Assembly (NCBI GenBank): GCA_016186905.1
Contig: JACPKS010000006.1
Location: 1-54,361, forward strand
Source of the DNA: Deltaproteobacteria bacterium
GTDB lineage: Bacteria > Bdellovibrionota > UBA1018 > UBA923
Length of the DNA: 54,361 nt
Direction of reading: 5' to 3'
In this document: positions 45,047-51,238 of the stretch, one piece after another
How the letters are laid out: the number at the start of each line of letters is the position of its first letter
Numbering within the stretch: position 1 is the stretch's first letter
Translations under genes and position numbers: made by a program
The notes under the pieces: generated by a model
Databases searched by the model: none
The model's input: only the letters and a program-made list of their open reading frames with translations
Told to the model about the DNA's origin: nothing

Positions 45047-45216
45047 GAGTTAGGCCCAGTTCAGGCGGCTTCTTCATTACCCGAAATGTCCCGGCGTTAC
45101 CCGAGTTGGCTACCCGTAGCCACGATTTTGGCTATCGCTCGGAGATTTTACAAAGTCATCCACCCAAAATATCTACGCAGCTTAGCCCTGTGTAACAACT
45201 GGTCTATCCCGCGTAG

Positions 45217-45429
45217 ACACAAAGAGCGTTCGACCCTCCAAACGAATGTCTCGTCTACGATCCGCTCAACCTGCAACTCGACAAAACTTACCTTGGAAAA
45301 TGCCTCCTTTGTGAAACACCATTCATGGTGGCCCGTTGTTCCTTCTGCGAAGAGCCTATGTCGTCCCCTGTTGCGAGTGACAAGGCTGATGGAAGCTGGG
45401 TTTGCACAGAATGTCGCATCTTGAAGTAG
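45217..45429 (+). pseudogene. Remnant of a zinc-ribbon protein
   Basis: An open frame of 70 codons, with a stop immediately before it and no start codon until its middle. It encodes three Cys-x2-Cys pairs (KCLLCETP, RCSFCEEP, VCTECRILK) with the spacing of a zinc ribbon. The stop before it and lack of a start suggest a decayed gene or a frameshift upstream. The related cysteine pairs of the HNH protein may or may not be connected. Confidence 0.4.
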
Positions 45430-45468
45430 GCGAGACCGGAAGACATGAAAAAGATTTTATTTCAGGTA

Positions 45469-45496
45469 TTTACATCGGTTCACTATAAGATGTAAA
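45469..45496. promoter_or_regulatory. Dyad upstream of abiEi (distal)
   Basis: TTTACATC and its complement GATGTAAA are separated by 12 bases. AbiEi antitoxins are known to bind inverted repeats in front of their own gene; two repeats are typical. The second is at 45,531-45,554. Confidence 0.55.
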
Positions 45497-45530
45497 TCAC
45501 CAATAATACTTGTGTTTATTAGCTTTTAGT

Positions 45531-45554
45531 AAACTATGAGACTAGACATAGTTT
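45531..45554. promoter_or_regulatory. Dyad upstream of abiEi (proximal)
   Basis: AAACTATG and complement CATAGTTT are separated by eight bases and end 23 bases before the abiEi ATG. With the distal dyad it forms the expected self-repression site. TATAAA at about 45,563 is probably too near the start codon to be the -10. Confidence 0.55.
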
Positions 45555-45577
45555 GAAAATAGTATAAAATAACAACT

Positions 45578-46369
45578 ATGGCTGGTGATAATAAGCATAA
45601 ACTAAACAATCTGCTGCGAATATGGCCGGTCGGCACCGTGGTCACTCTTCCGTGGCTGAATCGCCAAGGCATCTACCAGCAGCTCGCTTATGAGTACGAA
45701 AAAAGTGGCTGGTTGGAACGTGTCGGCCACGGGGCCTACATCCGCGCAGGAGATCGCGTAAGCTGGCCGGGAGCTGTACATGCTATTCAGTCACAACTCG
45801 ACCTGCCAGTTCACGTTGGAGGCAAATCAGCGCTTGAACTCAAAGGCTATGAACACTTCGTCGTCGCCGGAGATGGCGCATATCTCTATTTGTATAGCGA
45901 TTCAACGCGACGATTGCCCGCGTGGTTTACTCACCACTCATGGGATCGCCGTATCTCTTTCCATTTTGCGCGACTCTTCGAAAATGATCGCAAGCTCGGC
46001 CTCACACAGCACCAATTTGGAGCATTTTCAATCAACGTATCGGCCCCCGAACGCGCGATCCTTGAAACGCTTCACCTTGTTCCCAAAGATCAGGGATTCG
46101 AGGAAGCAAGACTACTGATGGAAAACCTGACAGGACTCAGACCGCGCCTCGTCCAGAGCCTTCTTGAACAATGCCGCTCCATCAAAGTAAAGCGCCTGTT
46201 CCTTCACCTAGCCGAACGGTGCAATCACGCTTGGGTTGCTAAACTCGACCCTGCAAAACTGAACCTCGGCAGCGGAAAACGTGTCATCGTACCAGGCGGA
46301 CGCCTCGACCCGAAATACAAGATCACGGTGGAACGCGAAAAAGCCATCAACGAAAGCCAGGCATCATGA
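45578..46369 (+). CDS. abiEi: AbiEi antitoxin (type IV)
   Basis: A 263-residue AbiEi-type antitoxin and transcription factor. The N-terminal winged-helix part contains TVVTLPWLNRQGIYQQLAYE and GWLERVGHGAYIRAGDRVSW, typical of AbiEi. The C-terminal part includes ISAPERAILE-like sequence (NVSAPERAILETLHLVP) and blocks the toxin's effect without a stable contact in studied pairs. It overlaps abiEii by four bases (ATGA). Two dyads lie upstream for autoregulation. Confidence 0.9.
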   Translation: MAGDNKHKLNNLLRIWPVGTVVTLPWLNRQGIYQQLAYEYEKSGWLERVGHGAYIRAGDRVSWPGAVHAIQSQLDLPVHVGGKSALELKGYEHFVVAGDGAYLYLYSDSTRRLPAWFTHHSWDRRISFHFARLFENDRKLGLTQHQFGAFSINVSAPERAILETLHLVPKDQGFEEARLLMENLTGLRPRLVQSLLEQCRSIKVKRLFLHLAERCNHAWVAKLDPAKLNLGSGKRVIVPGGRLDPKYKITVEREKAINESQAS

Positions 46370-47277
46370 ATCACGACAGCCCTTATTTTAAACGTGCGAA
46401 GCTCATGGTCCAGACGCTTTCCTTGATAAGCGCGGAAAAATGTTTCGGACTCAAGGGCGGAACGGCTATTTGTTTCTTTTATCGCGACATGCCGAGACTC
46501 TCGATTGACATCGATCTCACGTATCTGCCAATCGAGCCAAGAGACGAATCCCTGCGTTCGATCAGCGCTGGACTGGAGCGAGTTGCCGCCGCAATCAGAA
46601 AACGTGGTTTTCACGTCGAGCCCGGCAAGACCGCTACGGGCCGTGTTCATAAGCTATTCGTTTCGGATCGAGAAAGCCGTATCAAGATCGAGCCCAATGA
46701 GGTTCTTCGAGGCACTATTCATCCAGTCGAAAATCGCACCCTCTCGGCTGCCGCCGAAGAAGCCTTCGAGACATCGGCAACGCTTCAAACGCTCGCGATA
46801 TCCGATCTCTATGCTGGCAAACTCTGTGCGGCGCTTGATCGCCAGCATCCTCGCGATCTTTTCGACGTGAAACTTCTGTTCGAAAATGAGGGGATCACGA
46901 GCGACATCCGCCGTGCCTTCGTCGTCTATCTTGCGTGCAATGATCGCCCTATTCATGAGCTGATAGACCCAACACGCCGGGATTTTCGTGAAGCCTTTGA
47001 TAAGGAATTTCAAGGAATGACAACGGTGCCGATCACGGTGGATGAGCTGGTCGCGGTTCGAGAAAGGATGATCGCACAACTCAAAGCTGACCTGACGCCT
47101 GACGAACGGGCCTTCCTGGTTTCGATCAAAGAAGGAGCACCGAAATGGGAGCTGCTCCCGCTGCCAGGCATCGAAAAACTTCCGGGCCTTCAATGGAAAA
47201 TCCTCAACATCAAAAAGATGGAAAAGAGGAAACACGCCGAGCATCTCAAAAAGCTCCGCGAACGCCTTGGCATTTAG
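46366..47277 (+). CDS. abiEii: AbiEii nucleotidyltransferase toxin (type IV)
   Basis: A 303-residue nucleotidyltransferase. The GGTAICFFYR... and SIDIDL motifs (residues 31-51) are the family's catalytic Gly-Gly and Asp-x-Asp. KLCAALDRQHPRDLFDV is the conserved HPRDLFD motif. AbiEii/MenT-type toxins transfer nucleotides, in studied cases blocking tRNA charging or abort phage growth. All visible catalytic residues are kept, so it looks active. It is coupled with abiEi. Confidence 0.92.
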   Translation: MNHDSPYFKRAKLMVQTLSLISAEKCFGLKGGTAICFFYRDMPRLSIDIDLTYLPIEPRDESLRSISAGLERVAAAIRKRGFHVEPGKTATGRVHKLFVSDRESRIKIEPNEVLRGTIHPVENRTLSAAAEEAFETSATLQTLAISDLYAGKLCAALDRQHPRDLFDVKLLFENEGITSDIRRAFVVYLACNDRPIHELIDPTRRDFREAFDKEFQGMTTVPITVDELVAVRERMIAQLKADLTPDERAFLVSIKEGAPKWELLPLPGIEKLPGLQWKILNIKKMEKRKHAEHLKKLRERLGI

Positions 47278-47383
47278 CTACCGACTGAACTTGCGCTTTC
47301 CCTTGTCCCGACTTCTCCACTTTTTTGCCCCTCACCGTTCTAACTCTTTACCTGCAGCTTGTTTTCCAAAGAATAATCTTCCA

Positions 47384-47680
47384 TCACGCCGCTTTCTTTT
47401 TTGCCGCTCTTTCCAGTAGCTCGTGGATCAATGTCTGATACGGCTTATCCAGCTTATCTGCCAGCTTCCGAAGTTGAGCGAGCAGCCGCGGATCTATGCG
47501 AATCGCGATGAGCAACTTCGCATGCCCAGTCTTCGGCCTGCCCACTCTCCGCCCCCGCTTGATTTCGTCATCCGTCAACTCGGGCGCATCGCTAAAATCC
47601 AACTCACTGTCGGGCATATATTTGACGTTCTTTGCGGCTCGTTTGTCGCGCGCTGATGATACGAATCGTTTCTTTGCCAT
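47384..47680 (-). CDS. brnA: BrnA-like antitoxin
   Basis: A 98-residue antitoxin. It has an acidic N-terminal part (DSELDFSDAPELTDDEIKRG) and a ribbon-helix-helix part (LLIAIRIDPRLLAQLRKLAD, PYQTLIHELLERAAKKKAA) as in BrnA. The ATG at 47,680 has AAGGAG eight bases upstream, giving an overlap of 77 bases with brnT; an internal ATG (47,617) would shorten this. It would bind its own promoter with BrnT. Confidence 0.85.
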   Translation of the reverse strand: MAKKRFVSSARDKRAAKNVKYMPDSELDFSDAPELTDDEIKRGRRVGRPKTGHAKLLIAIRIDPRLLAQLRKLADKLDKPYQTLIHELLERAAKKKAA

Positions 47681-47888
47681 TTTTCATTCTCCTTACCGTA
47701 AAGACCACATGAAGCACTCTACCCAACACGGAATTCCCTAAACGCTTAAAGCGCCGCTCTTGGGTTGAATGCTTTTCGTCTTCAACTTCAAATCCATTTG
47801 GGTCTGTGAAAATCGTCGTCGCCTCTTCAAAAGACACTTTATGCTTCTCAAAGTTGATCAATGCCTTGTTGGTGTCCCAAGTGAACAT
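47604..47888 (-). CDS. brnT: BrnT-like ribonuclease toxin
   Basis: A 94-residue BrnT. It starts FTWDTNKALINFEKHKVSFE and ends TIRIISARQTSRKERQIYARQ, the two family signatures. BrnT is a RelE-fold ribonuclease. The palindrome TGTATATACA lies just upstream (47,894-47,903). Toxin before antitoxin is the normal order for BrnTA. Confidence 0.9.
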   Translation of the reverse strand: MFTWDTNKALINFEKHKVSFEEATTIFTDPNGFEVEDEKHSTQERRFKRLGNSVLGRVLHVVFTVRRMKNGKETIRIISARQTSRKERQIYARQ

Positions 47889-47893
47889 AATAC

Positions 47894-47903
47894 TGTATAT
47901 ACA
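47894..47903. promoter_or_regulatory. Palindrome upstream of brnT
   Basis: TGTATATACA lies six bases before the brnT start. Similar short dyads occur in front of other toxin-antitoxin pairs here (TTGTATACAA at 49,055-49,064 and CTGTA-TG-TACAG at about 50,092-50,103). Confidence 0.4.
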
Positions 47904-47920
47904 CTAATTAGGCATTGATG

Positions 47921-48296
47921 TCAAAGTTTTCCCGTCCACCGTTGATGCACCTGCCGAACCCCAACCTTGTTCCACGAAGCTCCCTTCCGATTCGTCCAAC
48001 CCCGCTGATTCAGCTCAGACGCAATTTGCGGGAATGATTTTCCCTGGCGATCTCGAAGCTCGACAATCAACCGCGCCACCTTCATCTCGCGAGTATCGAT
48101 TTCGAGCTTCCCGTTACGCGCCTTGCAACCATACGGTGGATTGTGGAATCGGTAGTTCTCAGGTGATCTCCCGCGTCGAGCCGTCTTCCGAATTCCTGCG
48201 GCGCGCAATTGCGTCAGAACAAATTGCTTCGAAACGCCGAACTCATCAGCGATTTGCTGCGACGATAATTCACTCTACGTCTATTGCATTTTTCAT
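47921..48296 (-). pseudogene. Third recombinase-domain protein, frameshifted
   Basis: The body encodes an HTH (SSQQIADEFGVSKQFVLTQL) and a Recombinase-like domain (NPPYGCKARNGKLEIDTREM, SFPQIASELNQRGWTNRKGA). A start ATG 48,296 gives MKNAIDVE then a stop; the rest is in another frame, without a start except TTG 48,208, which would remove the HTH. A one-base change near 48,270 would join them, so I read it as decayed. No small partner gene follows. It lies four bases after HigA pair 2. Confidence 0.5.
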
Positions 48297-48299
48297 GTA

Positions 48300-48656
48300 T
48301 TACCCATGTGCAGCGACAGCTTCACGCACTTCCGCTGTCGGCCGCTGCGGCGTGCGCAGCTTCATCGAAAGGTGTACGCCCAATTTTTGAAGATACTCGA
48401 TAAGCTTCTCCATGCTCATCTTTGAGATTTTTCCATTCAATAGCTCGCTAACTCGGGGTTGCGGCTGATCGAGAATTTTTTGGAGATCGCGCTGAGTAAG
48501 CTTGTATCGCCGAACGGTTTTGAGCAGACATGAAAATAATTCCGCCTTAATTTTGAGCGCTACACTTTCCTCAGTTGAAAAGCCCAGATCATCAAACACA
48601 TTGCCCACGGTTACATGCGTCGGCACATTTCTCTTCGTCTTTATTCCGTTCTTCAT
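48300..48656 (-). CDS. higA: XRE-family antitoxin, HigA type (pair 2)
   Basis: A 118-residue antitoxin. The helix-turn-helix is KLTQRDLQKILDQPQPRVSE, then LLNGKISKMSMEKLIEYLQK. It begins with a basic piece (MKNGIKTKRNVPTHVTVGNV), perhaps a toxin-binding tail. It overlaps the toxin at 48,653 by four bases (ATGA). The protein is not close to HigA of pair 1, so the pair was gained separately. Confidence 0.85.
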   Translation of the reverse strand: MKNGIKTKRNVPTHVTVGNVFDDLGFSTEESVALKIKAELFSCLLKTVRRYKLTQRDLQKILDQPQPRVSELLNGKISKMSMEKLIEYLQKLGVHLSMKLRTPQRPTAEVREAVAAHG

Positions 48657-49009
48657 TTTCGCTCTCCTTTTGATACCCGCTGCTTGACTCTACTAAGCCT
48701 GATCTTGGCTGTTTCTAGACCCTTCTTACTCGTCTTCGCGCTTTCCTTTTCAAAGCAATGAAGCACGTGAATGGTATCTGCAATCTTCGAGAGGTGAATT
48801 ACGCGATACCAAGCCCGCTCATCGGCCTCTTTAATTTCAAAGACGCCGGGCCCAATTGATTTCATGGGCTGAATATTCGGGGGAATCTTCCCGTCCTGCA
48901 ACTGGAGCAATGCAAATCCGAGATCTTCCTTAACGGCCTTCGGAAACCCGCCGATTACTTTCTTCGAATCGCCTTCCCAAGCGATTCTAGCCAACTTTTC
49001 CTTATTCAC
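48653..49009 (-). CDS. higB: RelE/HigB-family toxin (pair 2)
   Basis: A 118-residue toxin of the Gp49-like group: AWEGDSKKVIGGFPKAVKED, VFEIKEADERAWYRVIHLSK, and TIHVLHCFEKESAKTSKKGL, with the usual terminal basic helix. It overlaps the antitoxin by four bases. The upstream AT-rich stretch (49,030-49,080) includes the palindrome TTGTATACAA, likely its operator. Confidence 0.85.
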   Translation of the reverse strand: MNKEKLARIAWEGDSKKVIGGFPKAVKEDLGFALLQLQDGKIPPNIQPMKSIGPGVFEIKEADERAWYRVIHLSKIADTIHVLHCFEKESAKTSKKGLETAKIRLSRVKQRVSKGERK

Positions 49010-49232
49010 TTATCGGCCATCTCCATATTCGACTTTACCATTTTATACATTGTTTTGTATACAATAATATGTATATTAATAAATTCAATATCTTATCCAT
49101 TCGTAGCACATCGGACTGCAAATGACAGAAGCCTCGGCTTTTTTTCACGATCACGCATGGTCACGCTTCAAACGAGTCCAACCCCCTACACGCCTGTCCC
49201 GCACTCCATTTGCGGGACAGATGCGGGACAGG
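49010..49232. other. Spacer with promoter palindrome and repeated decamer
   Basis: TTGTATACAA lies at 49,055-49,064. AAGCCTCGGCTT followed by T residues lies at about 49,132-49,146. TGCGGGACAG occurs three times: inverted at 49,194-49,203 and direct at 49,211-49,220 and 49,222-49,231. No gene is supported. Confidence 0.5.
49194..49231. repeat. Inverted and direct copies of TGCGGGACAG
   Basis: The arms 49,194-49,203 and 49,211-49,220 pair around seven bases, and a third copy follows directly at 49,222-49,231. The repeat lies just before the truncated histidine kinase and could be a boundary site or a hairpin. Confidence 0.5.
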
Positions 49233-49505
49233 TCAACTTGAGGCAAGCTGCAGAGTGATTTTAACTTCCGTGCCGAATCCCTTTTTTGAATCAATACTCA
49301 ACGTACCCCCGGCAGATTTGATTTTTTCGACTGCCGTACTCAGGCCCAAACCATGACCATTGGACTTCGTAGTTGCACAGTCACCGCTCCGGATTTTACA
49401 CATGACTTCATCCGGAATGCCCGTGCCTGTATCCTTGATCAGAATATGGCAGGTTCCATCCGCGGCGCTGACTCGAATCAAGACTGTGTGCCCGCCGAAG
49501 ATTTA
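49233..49505 (-). pseudogene. C-terminal ATPase fragment of a histidine kinase
   Basis: The frame encodes only the end of a GHKL ATPase domain: LIKDTGTGIPDEV (G1 box), TTKSNGHGLGLSTAVEKIKS (G2 box) and the last strands. The preceding codons continue the match (GGHTVLIRV) until a stop near 49,505. The dimerisation helix with the phospho-histidine and the N box are missing. It is a truncated remnant at what could be an island edge. Confidence 0.65.
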
Positions 49506-49588
49506 AAGCGCACCACGAACGCGGGGAAATGTCTCCAGTTGGGATTATAGGATTCTGGCTTGACGAGTTGGGTCGGAGACTAAAACAC

Positions 49589-49881
49589 TTAACTTCTAGC
49601 GCCGCCTTCACTTGGCGACACAAATTCAAAATCAACGTAGCCCTGGATCTTCTTAAAGTCCGATTCGTTCTCGGTCACTAACAGCGCATGGTGCTCTTTG
49701 GCACTGAGAGCAATTAAAATATCCCAAGTAAGTCTGCGCCGCATAAGGACAATTTTACTGACGGTGTAGAGATAAGCCCCTTGGAGAAAGTGCTCGATCC
49801 TGCGCTCGTACTCAGGGCTGCGAAGAAGGTTAACGTAGACGTTCGAGTCGAAGAAAACGGCCTCTGGCTTTTTACGGCTCA
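49589..49881 (-). pseudogene. VapC-like PIN toxin with an internal deletion
   Basis: About 97 residues from a TTG at 49,881. The PIN start (AVFFDSNVYVNLLRSPEYER) and the end (RRLTWDILIALSAKEHHALL, VTENESDF) are clear. The middle (YTVSKIVLMRRRLTW) appears to run from the second strand straight to the late helix, so roughly 50 residues including the second acidic residue are gone. I infer a damaged toxin. It follows its antitoxin with three bases between. Confidence 0.6.
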
Positions 49882-49883
49882 AC

Positions 49884-50075
49884 TTAAAACCTTTCAAAGC
49901 CTTCCCATTTGCTCTTGCCGGTTGTCTTCCTGAAAACTTCAATCGCCTTTCTATTATTGATGATGTTCCGAAGCGCCATTTCAACCGTCGCAGTGGTTTC
50001 CTTTTGGCCTAAAATCTTCTTGGCTTCATCTAAAATATCTTTATCTAACCGCATGTTAATGCTTTGTTTCGCCAT
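49884..50075 (-). CDS. VapB-like antitoxin
   Basis: A 63-residue antitoxin: INMRLDKDILDEAKKILGQK is the ribbon-helix-helix type N-terminus, and TTATVEMALRNIINNRKAIE with a basic-aromatic tail (TGKSKWEGFERF) is like VapB/Mbx antitoxins. It precedes the PIN toxin remnant (stop 49,884, TTG 49,881). The CTGTA-TG-TACAG dyad upstream could be its operator. Confidence 0.75.
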   Translation of the reverse strand: MAKQSINMRLDKDILDEAKKILGQKETTATVEMALRNIINNRKAIEVFRKTTGKSKWEGFERF

Positions 50076-50290
50076 AAATTACGGACCTCATTCTGTATGT
50101 ACAGTATAACAAAATGTATCTACAATATCAATATAAACCATAAAAAATAAAAAAAAGGGCATCAACTCTTGATCGTTTTCCGCGCGCTCTGCGAGGTGAG
50201 ATGCGCGCAACCAAGGGCATGGCCACGACCTGGCCCACTGCGCGGTGAAAACCACCGCTTCTTTGGAACAAATTGCGATATAGTATCCCC

Positions 50291-50668
50291 ATGAGCACGA
50301 TTACCTTGACGCCACTCAAAAAAGCCCTGGCCAGCCTCGAGGACGCGATCCGGCAGCCCTTGGACGCTTACACCAGGGACTCCGTCGTCCAGAGGTTCGA
50401 GTACACGTTTGAGCTGTGCTGGAAGACGGCGAAACGTTTCCTCGAGGCCGACCGCCCGCTTGCCGACGACAGCGTCCGGGGCATCCTGCGCGAGGCGCAT
50501 CAAAGAGGGTTCATCTCGGACATCGATCAATGGTTTTCCTTTCATAAATCGCGAAACCTGGTGTCGCACACCTACAACGAGGAAACGGCCAGGGAAGTGT
50601 ACGCGGATGCGGTGAAGCTCCCGAAATTCTGCGCGGAGCTGATCCGAAAACTGGAATCCATCGCGTGA
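50291..50668 (+). CDS. hepT: HepT-like HEPN toxin with Arg-x4-His-x-Tyr motif
   Basis: A 125-residue HEPN protein. The signature RNLVSHTY (R88, H93, Y95) fits the RX4HXY motif of HepT ribonucleases; in studied pairs the tyrosine is modified with AMP by the partner to switch the toxin off. The start ATG 50,291 is preferred to an upstream ATG (50,273). It overlaps mntA by four bases. Confidence 0.9.
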   Translation: MSTITLTPLKKALASLEDAIRQPLDAYTRDSVVQRFEYTFELCWKTAKRFLEADRPLADDSVRGILREAHQRGFISDIDQWFSFHKSRNLVSHTYNEETAREVYADAVKLPKFCAELIRKLESIA

Positions 50669-50958
50669 TCGCCGGGCTGAGCGAAGAACAGCGGAAGTTC
50701 CTGCTCAGGACGATCCACGGATATTTTCCGGACGCGGAAATTCTCGTGTTCGGATCCCGGCTCACCGGAAAAAACAAGCCCGCCTCGGACCTCGACCTTT
50801 GCCTCAAATCCGCGAGCGCTCTGGAGCTCGCCAAGTGGGGCAGGCTTGAGGAGGAAATCTCGGGCTCCGACATCCCTTTCAAAGTCGACCTGGTCGACTG
50901 GCACCGCATCAGCGAGGAGTTCCGCGGGATCATCGTTTCCAGCAGCCGCGGCCTCTGA
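50665..50958 (+). CDS. mntA: MntA-like nucleotidyltransferase antitoxin
   Basis: A 97-residue minimal nucleotidyltransferase. The motif GSRLTGKNKPASDLDL (Gly30-Ser31 and Asp42, Asp44) is the GSX10DXD signature. The start is GTG 50,665, overlapping hepT. It would add AMP to the tyrosine of HepT as antidote. The pair looks intact. It is GC-rich, like the core chromosome and unlike the genes before it. Confidence 0.9.
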   Translation: MIAGLSEEQRKFLLRTIHGYFPDAEILVFGSRLTGKNKPASDLDLCLKSASALELAKWGRLEEEISGSDIPFKVDLVDWHRISEEFRGIIVSSSRGL

Positions 50959-51005
50959 GCCGGCGAGGACTGCCGCCTCGATTCCGCTGTATCGGGCCGC
51001 TCGCC

Positions 51006-51145
51006 TCACTGCTCCACGCAGTAAAGACGCAGGTCGGTGCGGGCGCAGGACTGAACATAGGAGAGGCTGATCGACGTGTTACTTGTCGAGCCGGCGTCCC
51101 CCGATTTCCCATATGGAGCCGAGCCGGATGCGTTCGTCCAGTTCA
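51006..51145 (-). pseudogene. C-terminal scrap of a DUF1554-like surface protein
   Basis: The minus frame ends MNWTNASGSAPYGKSGDAGS then SLSYVQSCARTDLRLYCVEQ and a stop. The final Cys-x6-LYCxEQ is the usual end of secreted DUF1554-type proteins. Nothing upstream continues it, so it is a leftover of a larger gene. Confidence 0.4.
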
Positions 51146-51238
51146 TGCGCTTGTGATGGTAACAGTTAACCGGGGGATACGAAACAGGAGAGGACACCTG
51201 CAAACGCCAAAATCGCAAATGCCGATTTCCAAAGCGGA

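Larger units (their letters stand above)
45047..45577. other. Spacer before AbiE with gene remnant and operators
   Basis: A region without an intact gene. It contains a zinc-ribbon remnant (45,217-45,429) and, close to abiEi, two perfect dyads (45,469-45,496 and 45,531-45,554). The last 150 bases are AT-rich, as expected for a promoter. Confidence 0.5.

Noticed and set aside
45086..45424. A 112-codon plus-strand frame before AbiE
   Set aside because: Composition is not protein-like; the zinc-ribbon remnant in another frame explains the best part of the interval.
49150..49232. Possible tRNA remnant or third att copy near CGAGTCCAACCCCC
   Set aside because: It does not match the ssrA att core and no tRNA fold could be drawn.
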